From assembly GCA_004293365.1 (NCBI GenBank), contig RDYN01000015.1, forward strand, positions 50,855 to 114,854: 64,000 nucleotides of DNA, in the 5' to 3' direction. The notes under the pieces were generated by a model. It searched no databases, was not told the DNA's origin, and saw nothing but the letters and a program-made list of their open reading frames with translations. The translations under genes were made by a program, and so were the position numbers. Below are positions 54,732-64,000 of the stretch, piece after piece (the stretch's first letter is position 1; every line of letters begins with the position of its first letter). The DNA is from Oscillatoriales cyanobacterium (GTDB taxonomy: Bacteria > Cyanobacteriota > Cyanobacteriia > Cyanobacteriales > Microcoleaceae).

Positions 54732-55383
54732 ACTCTCCATACCTTTTCGATTGCGCCTGTCTTTGATAATTGTCATCGGCATTGGTTTTATGAAGACTGG
54801 CGCTTGGCTGTGGCTGGGGATTTATGGGGCGATCGCACTTTTTTGGTCGTTTTGGCTCAGAGCTCCGCTGCGAACCCTAGCGCAACTGTTGGGAGCAGAA
54901 TTGGTTTTTCTCTCCTTATTAGTGCTGCCCCAAGGTTGGGAACGAGCTAGTTTTCTGTTGCTGCGTTCCCTAATTTGCCTGCTAATTATGAACAGTTTTC
55001 TGCTAACTTTGCCGCCCCACAGTTTCGGAATCGCCCTCAAAGGATTGCCCCTACCAGCAGGTTTACAAGAGATTGTACTTTTAGCCGGACAATACTTAGA
55101 AATCTTGCTCGCCGAAGTCAACCGCATGAAAAGATCCGCCCAACTCCGAGGCTTATCCGGTACGGGAGGATGGTTGCGCTACGCTAGTGCTTCCATGATC
55201 GGAGCGCTGTATTTGCGAAGTCTCGATCGCGCTGAGAGAGTACACGCAGCCATGCTCATTCGCGGCTATCAAGGAAGTTTGCTCACCGACTCAAAATCAA
55301 CACCAAAAGAGCGACTCTGGCTGACAGCAACAATTTTAACCGCAGCCGGATTAACAATAGCCTCTTACGGGAATTGGGCATAG
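54724..55383 (+). CDS. cbiQ: ECF transporter T component
   Basis: A 219-residue transmembrane coupling protein. GLPLPAGLQEIVLLAGQYLE and the cytoplasmic coupling motif AQLRGL, followed later by RAERVHAAMLIRGYQG, contain the two Ala-Arg-Gly-type signatures that contact the ATPase. The ATG overlaps the cbiM stop, indicating translational coupling. Confidence 0.93.
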   Translation: MSKLSIPFRLRLSLIIVIGIGFMKTGAWLWLGIYGAIALFWSFWLRAPLRTLAQLLGAELVFLSLLVLPQGWERASFLLLRSLICLLIMNSFLLTLPPHSFGIALKGLPLPAGLQEIVLLAGQYLEILLAEVNRMKRSAQLRGLSGTGGWLRYASASMIGALYLRSLDRAERVHAAMLIRGYQGSLLTDSKSTPKERLWLTATILTAAGLTIASYGNWA

Positions 55384-55513
55384 GGCATGGGGCAAACATG
55401 GCATTAGGAATTGATTAATTCATGCCTCTATCTTTTGTCTTATCCCCTCCCCTCTCTGCGCTCTCTGCGCCCTCTGCGGTTAAAAACTCTTAATCCAAAA
55501 ATCGAGGCAAAAA

Positions 55514-56248
55514 TTGACTAATCTCAAATCACCGCCAACAATAGAAGTGCAAGACTTAGTATTCGGATACCCGCAGCAAAAACCTGTGTTGCAAGGAATT
55601 TCATTCACCTTACAACCAGGAGAAAGAGTTGCTTTACTCGGTTTAACGGGTGCTGGAAAAAGCACTTTGCTAGAAAACTTAATCGGCTTAAAAATGCCGC
55701 AATCCGGCGAAATTAGAGTGCAGGGAACTAAGCTAGAAGCGGCGACTTTATCGCAAGCGCGGAGGCAGATTGGATTTTGCTTTCAAGATGCGAACGATCA
55801 GCTATTTATGCCGACTATTTTAGAGGATGTAATGTTCGGGCCGCGCAATTATGGAGTTCCGCCGGGAGTTGCGCGCGATCGAGCTTTAGCTTTGTTAGAC
55901 GAATTCGGTTTAGTAGAATTTGCCAACCGTTCGGCCCACGAACTGTCTGGCGGTCAAAGAAGGTTAGCAGCTTTGGCAGCAATTTTAGCATTAGAGCCTG
56001 CCATTTTAATCTTAGACGAGCCGACTAACGGGCTAGACCCCTCGTGGCGCCGTCATTTGGCGTCAGTTTTGTCGCAATTGCCGATCGAGGTAATTTTGAT
56101 CGCGTCCCACAATTTGAATTGGATCGGGAAAACGACTCAAAGGGCGCTAATTTTGGCTGACGGGCAGATTCAGGTCGATCGCCAAACTGAAGATTTGCTG
56201 AAAGATAAATCCACTCTTGAATATTACAATTTGCCTCCAGATTGGTAA
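55514..56248 (+). CDS. cbiO: ECF transporter ATPase
   Basis: A 244-residue ABC ATPase. Walker A GLTGAGKST, Q-loop FCFQDANDQLF (typical of CbiO), signature LSGGQRR, Walker B ILILDEPTNGLDP and switch His in ASHNLNW are all present. The start is a TTG at 55514 with GAGG seven bases upstream; no ATG would preserve the N-terminal strand. It completes the CbiMQO system, 130 bp after cbiQ. Confidence 0.94.
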   Translation: MTNLKSPPTIEVQDLVFGYPQQKPVLQGISFTLQPGERVALLGLTGAGKSTLLENLIGLKMPQSGEIRVQGTKLEAATLSQARRQIGFCFQDANDQLFMPTILEDVMFGPRNYGVPPGVARDRALALLDEFGLVEFANRSAHELSGGQRRLAALAAILALEPAILILDEPTNGLDPSWRRHLASVLSQLPIEVILIASHNLNWIGKTTQRALILADGQIQVDRQTEDLLKDKSTLEYYNLPPDW

Positions 56249-56257
56249 TTAGTCATT

Positions 56258-56454
56258 GGTTCGTAGTGAGGACTTTAGTCCTTCATGAATGCGGACTCAA
56301 GTCCTCACTACAAACCTTTAATTATTCATTGGTTCGTAGTGAGGACTTTAGTCCTTCATGAATGCGGACTCAAGTCCTCACTACGAACCTTTAATTAGTC
56401 ATTGGTTCGTATTTAGTCCTTCATGAATGCGGACTCAAGTCCTCACTACGAACC
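56258..56454. repeat. Three tandem hairpin repeats (GGTTCGTAGTGAGGACTTTAG)
   Basis: Copies at 56258-56316, 56331-56389 and 56404-56454. Each has inverted arms around TCATGAATGC; the third has lost eight bases of its left arm. They lie between convergent cbiO and the potassium channel. Confidence 0.93.
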
Positions 56455-56502
56455 TGAAGGCAATTTAATGGACATGATGTGACAGGCAATATCTAGCTTT
56501 GA

Positions 56503-57507
56503 TTAAAGCTGGAATTTGCGAACAGTGTCGTTGTACAGATGAATAGCTAAATCCCGAAGAACTTCTTCATTTTCAATATGACTTCCTAACTTCTGTTTCG
56601 CCGAGTTGACGCACATTTGCATTAAGTCGGCGGAACTTTCGACGTAAAGCGCGATCGCCCTTTGCTGTTGTTCAAAATCAATCTCGACTTCCCCGAGCCT
56701 TTGTACTGATTGACAATTAGCAGATTGGTCTAAATTTACCCCCATTTTTTCCTGTTTTTTCCTTTGCACTTCCTCGGAAAAACCCGAAGCAATTATACCC
56801 GCCGGCAGTGCAAAAATCCCGATTCCCAAAAATGCTAATATTGCTCCTAACAATTTGCCCAAAGGAGTGATCGGATAAATATCGCCGTAGCCGACAGTCG
56901 TTAAGGTCACAACTCCCCACCACATTGAATCGAGGATACTCCCAAAAGCTTTGGGATGCGCTTCGTATTCAACAAAATACATGACGCTAGATGCAAATAT
57001 TAAGAGAATAAAAACTGCAAATGCAGTGGCGATTAGTTCCTCTTTTTTAGCGTACAATACTGCTCCCAAAGTTCGTACAGACTCTGAATAACGGCTCATT
57101 TTTAGCAACCGCAACAAACGCAGCAGGCGAATTAAATTAACGAAGCTTAAATTCGGAAATAATAGCAAGGCGTAAAAGGGCAATATTGAAACTAAATCGA
57201 TTAGGCTTAGCGGTGTCAGACCGTATTTCAATCTTCCCCAAAGTGGGTGGCTGTATCTGCGATCGACCGTACATACCCACAACCTCAAAGCATACTCTAT
57301 TGTAAACACTAAGGATGAAACAATTTCGATGTTTTCCAACAATACCTTGTGTTCGTGCGACAAGTGAGGCGAAGTAGAAGCAATAAAAGCTGCGACGTTG
57401 ATCAAAATTAAACAGGTGATAACAATGTCGTCGGCTAAGCTGTATAAATTGCTACTTTCTGAGGCTTCTAAAATTTCATAAATTAGTGTTTTGAGTTGTT
57501 TTCGCAT
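56503..57507 (-). CDS. Voltage-gated-type potassium channel
   Basis: A 334-residue six-helix Kv-like channel. The selectivity filter is TTVGYGD (203-209). S4 is NLIRLLRLLRLLKMSRYSES (124-143), with arginines every third to fourth residue, so it should sense voltage. A pore helix (SILDSMWWGVVTL) and S6 (GAILAFLGIGIFALPAGIIA) complete the pore. The cytosolic tail (about 240-334) is helical and has no cyclic-nucleotide or RCK domain I recognise. Confidence 0.95.
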   Translation of the reverse strand: MRKQLKTLIYEILEASESSNLYSLADDIVITCLILINVAAFIASTSPHLSHEHKVLLENIEIVSSLVFTIEYALRLWVCTVDRRYSHPLWGRLKYGLTPLSLIDLVSILPFYALLLFPNLSFVNLIRLLRLLRLLKMSRYSESVRTLGAVLYAKKEELIATAFAVFILLIFASSVMYFVEYEAHPKAFGSILDSMWWGVVTLTTVGYGDIYPITPLGKLLGAILAFLGIGIFALPAGIIASGFSEEVQRKKQEKMGVNLDQSANCQSVQRLGEVEIDFEQQQRAIALYVESSADLMQMCVNSAKQKLGSHIENEEVLRDLAIHLYNDTVRKFQL

Positions 57508-57751
57508 CTGAGTTTCTCCTAAAAAATTAGTAAGTGAAGGCTCGTGCTTTACTATAGTTTAAGAATTTTTTTTTTAAACGTCACCAGGATTTGCGATCGC
57601 GCGAAAAATCTGGTGGCTTCAGAGATGCTATAGTTGCAAAACTCAGTATTTCTCATGGAAACTCGGTTTTTTGGGCAAAGCCGTCTCAGTAAGCAAAGAG
57701 AGTTAATCTGGAAAGAATTGCCAACTATTACTGGATTTGCAGGCAAACATC

Positions 57752-58759
57752 ATGAAGGTAGCCGTATTCAGCACCAAATCCTACGATCGCACTTTTCTGA
57801 CAGCAGCCAATGTCGGCGGCCAACACGAGTTGGTGTTTTTTGAACCGCGCCTGAACCTGGAAACCAGCGTTTTAACTGCTGGATTTCCGGCTGTCTGCGC
57901 GTTCGTTAACGACTGTTTAGACGCAAAAACGCTCCGGGCGATCGCCCAAAAAGGCGTGCGCTTGCTGGCTTTGCGATCGGCCGGATTCGATCGCGTCGAT
58001 TTAGCGGCAGCCCGCGATTTAGACTTAACTCTTGTCCGAGTTCCCGCTTATTCTCCCTACGCTGTCGCCGAACACGCAGTCGCGATGATTTTGTCTCTCA
58101 ACCGCAGAATCCACCGCGCCTACAACCGCGTCCGCGAAGGGAATTTTGCCCTAGACGGCTTGTTGGGTTTTGACCTCCACGGTAAAACTGTCGGAATCGT
58201 GGGGACTGGCAAAATAGGCGCGCTAACTGCCAAAATTCTGCACGGATTCGGCTGTCGCTTGCTGGGATACGATGTTTCCCCAAACCCGGATTGCCAAGCC
58301 CTACAGATGGAATACGTGGCACTCCCGAAACTGTTTGCCGCTTCTGATATTGTCAGCCTCCACTGTCCGCTGATACCGGAAACTTATCATTTAATTGGTG
58401 CAGAGGCGATCGGGCAAATGAAACCGGGGATGATGCTGATCAACACCAGTCGCGGTCAGTTGATTGACACCAAAGCTGTTACCAAAGGACTGAAGTCTGG
58501 TAAAATTGGCTACCTCGGCTTAGATGTGTACGAACAAGAGACCGATCTGTTTTTTGAGGATTTGTCAAATCAGGTGATTCAGGACGACGTATTTGGGCGC
58601 TTGCTGACTTTCCCGAACGTCCTGATTACCGGACATCAAGCTTTTTTCACCGAGGAGGCGTTGAAAAATATCGCTGAAACTACGATCGCCAATATCACGG
58701 ATTTTGAACGAGGGCGCACTTGTCCCAATCAAATCAACCTTGAGGAATTGAAAAAATGA
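57752..58759 (+). CDS. D-2-hydroxyacid dehydrogenase (D-lactate dehydrogenase-like)
   Basis: A 335-residue NAD-dependent enzyme, probably D-lactate dehydrogenase, reducing pyruvate in fermentation. NAD loop GIVGTGKIG (148-156), catalytic Arg in NTSRGQLID, Glu in [10 protein letters not shown] and His in ITGHQAFFT are all present; [20 protein letters not shown] is the D-LDH family block. ATG 57752 gives the usual [12 protein letters not shown] start. Confidence 0.93.
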   Translation: MKVAVFSTKSYDRTFLTAANVGGQHELVFFEPRLNLETSVLTAGFPAVCAFVNDCLDAKTLRAIAQKGVRLLALRSAGFDRVDLAAARDLDLTLVRVPAYSPYAVAEHAVAMILSLNRRIHRAYNRVREGNFALDGLLGFDLHGKTVGIVGTGKIGALTAKILHGFGCRLLGYDVSPNPDCQALQMEYVALPKLFAASDIVSLHCPLIPETYHLIGAEAIGQMKPGMMLINTSRGQLIDTKAVTKGLKSGKIGYLGLDVYEQETDLFFEDLSNQVIQDDVFGRLLTFPNVLITGHQAFFTEEALKNIAETTIANITDFERGRTCPNQINLEELKK

Positions 58760-58955
58760 GTCAAAAGAGCGATTTGACAGCGTAGGCAATTGTTTACAAT
58801 TAAGTCATATCGTTATTTTTGCTTGCAATTTGTGAATATCTGCCTTAATCTCATCAATTAGTCCCGGCTGCCAGAATGCTGTGTTAATTGCCAGAGAATT
58901 ACAGTGACAGCAACTCAAAGCCTGCAATATTACTTGACATCGGAGGAAGTATCAA

Positions 58956-59393
58956 ATGACACAATCTAACTTTTCGGATGACACACAAACAGTCACTGAA
59001 GTCGTCACAGTAGACGTGGTGACGGAAAAGCCCGGGGTGATGACTACAGTGACAACCGCAGAAACACCGACAAGCCAGTTACAAGATATTAAAGACCAAG
59101 TTCTCACAATTTTGTCGGAACTTCCAGCCTATGCCTCCAATTTTTTTACTGAATACCAAAAGCCCTTAGTAACTGTTGGTTTATTCCTGGCAGGTGCTAT
59201 TAGCATTAAGGTAATGCTGGGAGTTTTAGATGCTCTTAATGATGTCCCTTTGGTAGCTCCATTTTTTGAGTTGATTGGTATCGGATATACGGGTTGGTTT
59301 GTTTACCGCTATCTGCTCAATGCTTCTAGCCGCCAAGAGTTGTTAACGGAAATTGATTCTTTAAAAGAACAAGTTGTAGGCAAAGATTCTTAA
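58956..59393 (+). CDS. CAAD domain thylakoid protein
   Basis: A 145-residue protein with an acidic Thr/Val-rich N-terminus and a CAAD domain: LVTVGLFLAGAISIKVMLGV and GYTGWFVYRYLLNASSRQEL, with two transmembrane helices. CAAD domains are found appended to cyanobacterial aminoacyl-tRNA synthetases, which they anchor to thylakoids; stand-alone versions resemble plant CURT1/thylakoid membrane-curving proteins. An excellent ribosome binding site (CGGAGGAAGTATCAA) precedes the ATG. Confidence 0.92.
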   Translation: MTQSNFSDDTQTVTEVVTVDVVTEKPGVMTTVTTAETPTSQLQDIKDQVLTILSELPAYASNFFTEYQKPLVTVGLFLAGAISIKVMLGVLDALNDVPLVAPFFELIGIGYTGWFVYRYLLNASSRQELLTEIDSLKEQVVGKDS

Positions 59394-59454
59394 AAGAAGA
59401 AAGTTCGGCAGCGGATTTTGTAGCGGATGTAACGGATGTTTAGAGTATTGGGAA

Positions 59455-59545
59455 GGAGGAGATGGGAATTGGGAATTGGGAATTGGGCAATTCTCCCCCA
59501 CTCCCACTTCTCCCTCTCCCCATCTCCCATTCTCCCCTCTCCAAC
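59455..59545. repeat. GGGAATT heptamers and CTCCC-rich low-complexity tract
   Basis: GGGAATT heptamers (about 59464-59488) run into a C/T-rich tract (59493-59540) between convergent CAAD and aroA genes. Confidence 0.85.
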
Positions 59546-59547
59546 TC

Positions 59548-60903
59548 TTAATTGGGATGGCAAACTTGTTGCAAAGTGGCGGTAAAGTCGGGGTAGGAAA
59601 TGGCTGCGGCTTCGGCGCGGTGAATGTTAGTAACACCTGTGGCGTTGAGGGCTGCGATCGCCAAACTCATCGCTATTCTGTGATCGGTGTAGCTGTCAAC
59701 ATCGGCGCCAGTTAACGGAGTTCCCCCGGTAACTTCCAAACCGTCGGGTAACTCGGTAATTTTGGCTCCCATGCGGTTGAGTTCCGCAGCAGTCACGGCC
59801 AGCCGATCGCTCTCTTTGACTCGCAACTCGGCCGCATCTCGAAATATGGTAGTACCCGACGCAAAGGCTGCGGCTACTGCCAAAATCGGGATTTCGTCAA
59901 TCAGTCGGGGAATTAAGTCGCCAGCAATGGTGCATCCCCGCAACTGTGGGGAACAGCGAACCAAGATATCTGCTACCGGTTCCCCCGCGGCTTCTCGCTG
60001 ATTTTGCAGTTCAATGTCCGCCCCCATCATCTCCAAAGCTTCTAAAATACCTGTGCGAGTTGGGTTAACTCCGACATTTTCCACTACGAGCTCGGAACCG
60101 GGGACGATCGCCCCAGCTACCAGCCAAAATGCCGCCGAACTAATATCTCCCGGTACAATCACATTTTGTCCTTGCAGTTGTGCTCCACCAGTGACTGTCA
60201 CGCTACAAGTTTCTGGATCGACGGTTAATTGAGCTCCAAACGCCCGCAGCATCCGCTCGCTGTGATCCCGCGAGAGAGCAGGTTCTGTGACTGTAGTTTC
60301 TCCATCCGCCATCAAACCTGCCAGCAAAATGCAGGATTTAACTTGAGCTGAGGCGATCGGCGAATGGTAGTGAATCCCTTTTAACTGCTGTCCGAGTATC
60401 CCTAAAGGAGCTAAAGAATTGCTCTTTCTCCCCCAAATTTGCGCGCCCATTTGTTGCAGCGGTTTAATGACGCGCGACATGGGGCGCGATCGCAAAGAAC
60501 TGTCACCCGTTACCGCATAAAAACGCTCGGGATGAGACGCTAAAATTCCCAACATCAACCTCATCGTCGTCCCGGAATTGCCCGCATCCAAGACTTCCAC
60601 AGGCTCCTGTAATTCGCCAATTCCGACGCCCCTGACAGTCACCTGTTCCTCGTTGAGTTCCGAAACGGAGGCTCCCAGGAGCGAGAAACATTTAGCAGTG
60701 CTGCGGGGGTCTTCTCCTAGCAGCAGTCCCTCAATTGTCGTTTCACCGCGGGCGATCGCACCCAACATCAAAGCTCGGTGAGAAATCGACTTATCGCCCG
60801 GAACTCGAATCCGGCCTCGCAGCGACAAGCCCGAGGCTGGTTTTTGAATGCTTAAAGTTTGACTTTCGCTCAAGAGCGAAGTAGTTATAATGTCAACTGC
60901 CAT
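59548..60903 (-). CDS. aroA: 3-phosphoshikimate 1-carboxyvinyltransferase (EPSP synthase)
   Basis: A 451-residue shikimate-pathway enzyme that joins phosphoenolpyruvate to shikimate 3-phosphate. Motifs: [20 protein letters not shown] (substrate binding), [17 protein letters not shown] with the PEP-site glycine, [16 protein letters not shown], and the C-terminal RVKESDRL and [28 protein letters not shown] has the alanine-type loop typical of many cyanobacterial class II-like enzymes. The start is ATG. Confidence 0.97.
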   Translation of the reverse strand: MAVDIITTSLLSESQTLSIQKPASGLSLRGRIRVPGDKSISHRALMLGAIARGETTIEGLLLGEDPRSTAKCFSLLGASVSELNEEQVTVRGVGIGELQEPVEVLDAGNSGTTMRLMLGILASHPERFYAVTGDSSLRSRPMSRVIKPLQQMGAQIWGRKSNSLAPLGILGQQLKGIHYHSPIASAQVKSCILLAGLMADGETTVTEPALSRDHSERMLRAFGAQLTVDPETCSVTVTGGAQLQGQNVIVPGDISSAAFWLVAGAIVPGSELVVENVGVNPTRTGILEALEMMGADIELQNQREAAGEPVADILVRCSPQLRGCTIAGDLIPRLIDEIPILAVAAAFASGTTIFRDAAELRVKESDRLAVTAAELNRMGAKITELPDGLEVTGGTPLTGADVDSYTDHRIAMSLAIAALNATGVTNIHRAEAAAISYPDFTATLQQVCHPN

Positions 60904-61349
60904 GAGATAGACTAGGATGGGACGGCGTTAGCTATCCTACCCTTTTCCCAGTCCTCGCGTCATACCATTTTAGATTTGAGATTTTAAATTTTAGATTGGG
61001 GAATGACAGACTGCATAAGGGTTTGGAGCAGGTGCATACAGTTCCGTTATTTGCTGAAATGGAGAGCGGCGACAGGGGAGACCAGATGCAACTGCACGGA
61101 TTTTACCTGAATTTCACAATTATTGTCTGTATATCTGCTGAGATTTCAGGTTCAGCTTTCAGTTATCGACCAGATGATGGAATTTTGACTGAACAATTTT
61201 ATATTTCTGACTGCGAGTGGTAGATTTTGCATTTTTTTCAAGCAAAAGCTCCGGAATTTGGAACCCAGATCCTCTAAAATCTAAAATCTCAAGTATAAAA
61301 TCTCAAATCTCAAACCTCCCGATCCACAATAACTCCTACACTTTTATTT
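60904..61349. other. Intergenic, no convincing gene
   Basis: About 446 bp between divergent aroA and an unknown gene. It has AAAATCT/TAGATT-type short repeats (60970-60995, 61273-61312). Two open frames (60996-61223, 61217-61423) lack ribosome binding sites and protein character. Confidence 0.6.
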
Positions 61350-61853
61350 ATGCTGACGCATCACCGCAAGCCTGTAAGTTTATCGCTGGTATCCACAGAT
61401 TTACCTTTGTGGTCAGTTGTTGAAACCGCTGGTACCCTGTATCAAAAAGACCGGGATCGCTTTCACTTGTTGTTGCACGAACCAGCCATACTCGATCGGC
61501 AATTTTCCGACGCATCTGACACATCTGGCGAGCAAGTTACGATCTTACCAACAACTACAAAACCCCGGTTGCTGTGGCTGGAAGTTTCGCCCTATCGAGT
61601 GATTATGACGATGCAGGGAAACGGCAAATACAGTTACCGCCACTGCTGGGAACGCGGAATGTACGGACTGAGCCGTTATTGGCTTCAGGGCGAATCGCTG
61701 GCGACTCCCGAACAATTGCGCCTCCGCAACTTCACTCGCAACTTGACGCTGACCGGAAAGCCGGAACCGCAACACCTGCGGTTAGAATATGAGTTGTGGT
61801 CGGAAAAAGTACAACTCGGTCAGTATATTTTGAATTTAGAAATTCATCATTAG
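61350..61853 (+). CDS. Conserved-looking unknown protein
   Basis: Not recognised. A 167-residue soluble protein with no signal peptide or membrane helix. It is rich in beta-strand patterns: LLWLEVSPYRVIMTMQGNGK, YSYRHCWERGMYGLSRYWLQ, LRLEYELWSEKVQLGQYILN. The aromatic and basic residues in the middle block may form a binding face. It stands alone. I have only the impression that such proteins are common in cyanobacteria. Confidence 0.7.
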   Translation: MLTHHRKPVSLSLVSTDLPLWSVVETAGTLYQKDRDRFHLLLHEPAILDRQFSDASDTSGEQVTILPTTTKPRLLWLEVSPYRVIMTMQGNGKYSYRHCWERGMYGLSRYWLQGESLATPEQLRLRNFTRNLTLTGKPEPQHLRLEYELWSEKVQLGQYILNLEIHH

Positions 61854-61965
61854 TCAGTAGTCAGCAGTCATTAGTCAGCAGTCATTAGTCATTAGTCAGT
61901 AGTCATTAGTTAGGAGTTAGGAGTTAGGAGTTAGGAGTCATTAGTTGGAAGTCAGTAGTTATGAG
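61854..61965. repeat. Heptanucleotide STRR arrays
   Basis: Mixed TCATTAG/TCAGCAG units (61848-61908) followed by four GAGTTAG units (61909-61940), downstream of the unknown gene. Confidence 0.9.
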
Positions 61966-62047
61966 TCATTAAGTAGGCGATCGCCAAAAACAATAACATC
62001 TTGCTGGGTTTTATAATTGATGTTATGGTTTTTTGACAATGACTTAT

Positions 62048-62530
62048 TTAGCGATCGCTCTTACAATAATTAATTAGTTTGCGAGTCAAAGCGTCTTGAT
62101 TGTCGGCTGCTCGATTCGCCTGCTGTCCGGCTCTGATAATATCCGCTTGAGCTGTTTTGATTTGCTCTCGACCTTCTATACTTGTAGAAGCCCGGTTTGC
62201 TGCCTCAAGAGCTTTGCCGATGTCGCCGAGTCCTTGACCCATTTCTCGGAAAGATTTAACCGACGGCCCCTGAATTTCTTTGAGGGTTGCATCTGTGATT
62301 CGCAAAGCCTCAATTTGTTTAGCTGTCTGGTTCAAATCTTTAGCTAAGTTCTTGCTCGTTGCAGCATCGTAGCTGCCGTTCTTAATATCGATGAGAGCGT
62401 TACCTTTGGTGACAATTTCAGTGAGTTTAGTACACTGGACAGTTCGGTTATCGCCGCTGCAACTAATCGTCAGCGTACAGCAAGCAACAACTACGAACAG
62501 GATGACAATCTGTTTGCGAAAAAAGTACAT
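62048..62530 (-). CDS. Putative lipoprotein
   Basis: From ATG 62530 this is a 160-residue exported protein. A short basic start and a hydrophobic core (KQIVILFVVVACCTLTISCS) end in a lipobox-like TISC, so Cys24 is probably lipidated. The mature part is helical (LAKDLNQTAKQIEALRITDA, then VKSFREMGQGLGDIGKALEA) with an Ala/Gln-rich C-terminus. No enzymatic motif is seen. It is divergent from the membrane-tethered protein that follows. Confidence 0.75.
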   Translation of the reverse strand: MYFFRKQIVILFVVVACCTLTISCSGDNRTVQCTKLTEIVTKGNALIDIKNGSYDAATSKNLAKDLNQTAKQIEALRITDATLKEIQGPSVKSFREMGQGLGDIGKALEAANRASTSIEGREQIKTAQADIIRAGQQANRAADNQDALTRKLINYCKSDR

Positions 62531-62671
62531 GAATCCTCGGTTGCAAAAAAAAGTAGATTCTGGGATTTTGTAGTAGAGTGCGATCGCGCGATCGATATAT
62601 CGACTGTCGAAAAACTTTCGCGACATCCAGACACGCTCTGCTAAACTAAACTACGTAGCCGTTTGGGAACT

Positions 62672-63349
62672 ATGGTCAAAAACAGCAATAACCTACAGAA
62701 GGGCAGCATTTGGGGATATCTTACCCTGCTTTTGCCTATTTGCTTGACGGCGGTTGCCAGTTTCGAGTCGGGAACGATGTTTTGGGCGATCGCCACCACA
62801 GCGGGCATTGCTTGGGCTTACAAGCTTTACCAGCAGCAGCAAAAACACAGACTCGCTCATTTAGACTCGGTTTTCTACAGGTTGATCAAGGAAAATCAAG
62901 GGCGAGTTACGGCCTTGGATTTGGCGATGAATGCGAAACTCCCGGGAGAAAAGGTTCAAGAGTATCTCGACGAACGAGCTCTTGAGTTTGCTGCCGATTT
63001 TCAAGTAACCGAAGAAGGCGGAATTTTGTATTATTTTCAAATAGCTCCAACTGTCACTCAAAGCGAAACACCTAATGCCACAGTAGCTGTTCAAGAGCCT
63101 CCCACAAATCGGGAAAAAGCACAAGAGAAAAAACCAAATTTATTTCCGATTGCTCAAACCAAGACTCCTCAAAATCCCAAAATCTCTTTTACCCAAACGG
63201 AACTTTCCCGCAGGTTCAAGGTTCACGCAAGTACGATCGGCAAATGGAAAGTTAAGCCGGAGTTTGCTCAGTGGAGTAGCGAAAAAGACCCGGAGGCGAT
63301 CGCCTGGGAATATTCTACGGACAACAAGCGATTTTATCCCAAAGATTGA
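62672..63349 (+). CDS. Membrane-tethered protein with winged-helix and HTH-like regions
   Basis: A 225-residue protein. Two short transmembrane segments at the N-terminus (YLTLLLPICLTAVASFESGT, MFWAIATTAGIAWAYKLY) are followed by a winged-helix-like domain (LIKENQGRVTALDLAMNAKL, then EKVQEYLDERALEF). A Pro/Thr-rich linker leads to a C-terminal HTH-like block (FTQTELSRRFKVHASTIGKW). Both could bind DNA or be protein-interaction folds. ATG 62672 was chosen over TTG 62663. It could be a membrane-bound transcription regulator, which is inference. Confidence 0.7.
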   Translation: MVKNSNNLQKGSIWGYLTLLLPICLTAVASFESGTMFWAIATTAGIAWAYKLYQQQQKHRLAHLDSVFYRLIKENQGRVTALDLAMNAKLPGEKVQEYLDERALEFAADFQVTEEGGILYYFQIAPTVTQSETPNATVAVQEPPTNREKAQEKKPNLFPIAQTKTPQNPKISFTQTELSRRFKVHASTIGKWKVKPEFAQWSSEKDPEAIAWEYSTDNKRFYPKD

Positions 63350-63398
63350 GAAGAAGGAAGAAGGAAGAAGGAAGACGGAAGAAGGTAGAAGGTAGAAT
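63350..63398. repeat. GAAGAAG heptamer array
   Basis: About six units of GAAGAAG/GAAGGTA directly after the preceding stop codon. Confidence 0.88.
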
Positions 63399-63413
63399 AT
63401 ACCAAGAAACAAC

Positions 63414-63472
63414 GTTTGTAGTGAGGACTGAAGTCCTCATCCAAGAGAGGACTGAAGTCCTCACTACGAACC
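63414..63472. repeat. Hairpin repeat (GTTTGTAGTGAGGACTGAAG)
   Basis: Inverted arms around ATCCAAGAG; another member of the family at 295, 15831, 50298 and 56258. Confidence 0.9.
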
Positions 63473-63580
63473 TATTTTATTGTTCTGGTTACCGCAGACA
63501 TGATATAAAATAATGTTCAATAGATTTTACCCGATAAATATCGGTAAATTCGATCGCCATATCTGTTAATTTTTTCTCCT

Positions 63581-63880
63581 ATGTCCACACCAACCTTGCG
63601 AGTAGTCGCCCGCCTCGTAGCCTTTCCCGACAAAGTAGCAGAACTTAAATCTCTGCTGCTGAGCATTATGGAGCCAACTCGCCAAGAAGAAGGCTGCATC
63701 AAATACGAACTACTGCAAAATCAAGCCGATCCTACAGATTTTACCTTCGTTGAAGAGTGGGAAAGTGCAGCTTTGCTCGAACAGCATCTCGCTTCCACTC
63801 ACATTCAAGCCGCAGTGCAGAAATTAGAGGGTTTAGCAGTTGCACCTCCAGATATCCGCCGCTATGAATTGCTAGCTTAA
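63581..63880 (+). CDS. Antibiotic biosynthesis monooxygenase (ABM/YgiN) family protein
   Basis: A 99-residue single-domain ABM protein. RVVARLVAFPDKVAELKSLL, EEGCIKYELLQNQADPTDFT and FVEEWESAALLEQHLASTHI are the three family blocks. Family members are dimeric cofactor-free oxygenases or quinone-binding proteins. The final DIRRYELLA is also typical. It is last in the window and its neighbours give no context. Confidence 0.92.
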   Translation: MSTPTLRVVARLVAFPDKVAELKSLLLSIMEPTRQEEGCIKYELLQNQADPTDFTFVEEWESAALLEQHLASTHIQAAVQKLEGLAVAPPDIRRYELLA

Positions 63881-63901
63881 TCGGTTGTTTATACTCAAGC
63901 T

Positions 63902-64000
63902 GGTAACAGCGGTAAGGTGCGCATTGCGCACCCTACATAATATAGGTTTTGCACAGGTAACAGCGGTAAGGTGCGCATTGCGCACCCTACATAATATAGG
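63902..64000. repeat. Two direct 45-bp repeats with hairpins, cut by the window end
   Basis: Units at 63902-63946 and 63956-64000 (GGTAACAGCGGTAAGGTGCG...) are identical with a period of 54 bp. Each contains the palindrome GGTGCGCATTGCGCACC. The array may continue beyond the window. Confidence 0.92.

Noticed and set aside
60996..61423. Two overlapping small frames upstream of 61350
   Set aside because: No ribosome binding sites, unusual composition, and the second runs into the better-supported gene at 61350.

Overview
The window looks like chromosome from a filamentous, non-heterocystous cyanobacterium of the Microcoleus/Oscillatoria/Phormidium type. The evidence is the very frequent GCGATCGC (HIP1) octamers, ferredoxin:thioredoxin reductase, RpaA, IsiA/Pcb antenna proteins, a CAAD-domain protein, heptanucleotide tandem repeats (STRRs), and large numbers of interspersed palindromic repeats. 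The genus is an inference. No rRNA, tRNA, intact insertion sequence or CRISPR array was recognised.

Layout. 1-1.9 kb: a 299-bp tandem duplication that carries the 3' tail of dxr, then dxr itself. 2-6.8 kb: three tandem DUF2079 membrane proteins. 6.9-12 kb: a histidine kinase, an orphan Cas6-like protein with a C-terminal helix-turn-helix, ferredoxin:thioredoxin reductase catalytic chain, a DUF309 protein and a SMI1/KNR4 protein. 12.6-15.6 kb: the lipopolysaccharide export genes lptA-like, lptB and lptF/G. 16-18.6 kb: a low-complexity membrane-anchored protein and 6-phosphogluconolactonase, followed by a probable tnpB remnant. 19.2-22.6 kb: an FHA/zinc-ribbon/PRC-barrel cluster. 22.9-27.2 kb: DUF1997, prephenate dehydratase, pentapeptide-repeat, PspA-like and LON-domain proteins. 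27.6-34.3 kb: accessory stretch with a STAND NTPase carrying 14 WD40 repeats, a tiny Gly-rich protein, an EcsC-like protein and an RTX lipase. 34.6-39.9 kb: the str operon (rpsL-rpsG-fusA-tuf-rpsJ, minus strand). 40.7 kb: an HD-like protein.

41.9-56.2 kb is the most interesting part and reads as an iron/light acclimation island. On the minus strand it has a Fur-family regulator, a small Cys-rich membrane protein, and four tandem CP43-like chlorophyll-binding proteins (one IsiA, one fused to a PsaL-like C-terminus), with a Fur-box-like site upstream of the first. It continues with RpaA, then a cluster of FTR1 iron permease, a ferritin-like protein, a TonB-like protein and two histidine-bearing membrane proteins. 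A perfect Fur-box-like palindrome lies between that cluster and a divergent cbiM-cbiQ-cbiO cobalt/nickel ECF transporter. I suggest the FTR1 cluster is a reductive iron-uptake module that may not have been described.

56.5-64 kb: a Kv-type potassium channel, a D-lactate dehydrogenase-like protein, a CAAD protein, EPSP synthase, two unknown proteins, a membrane-tethered DNA-binding-like protein and an ABM-family monooxygenase. The window ends inside a repeat array.
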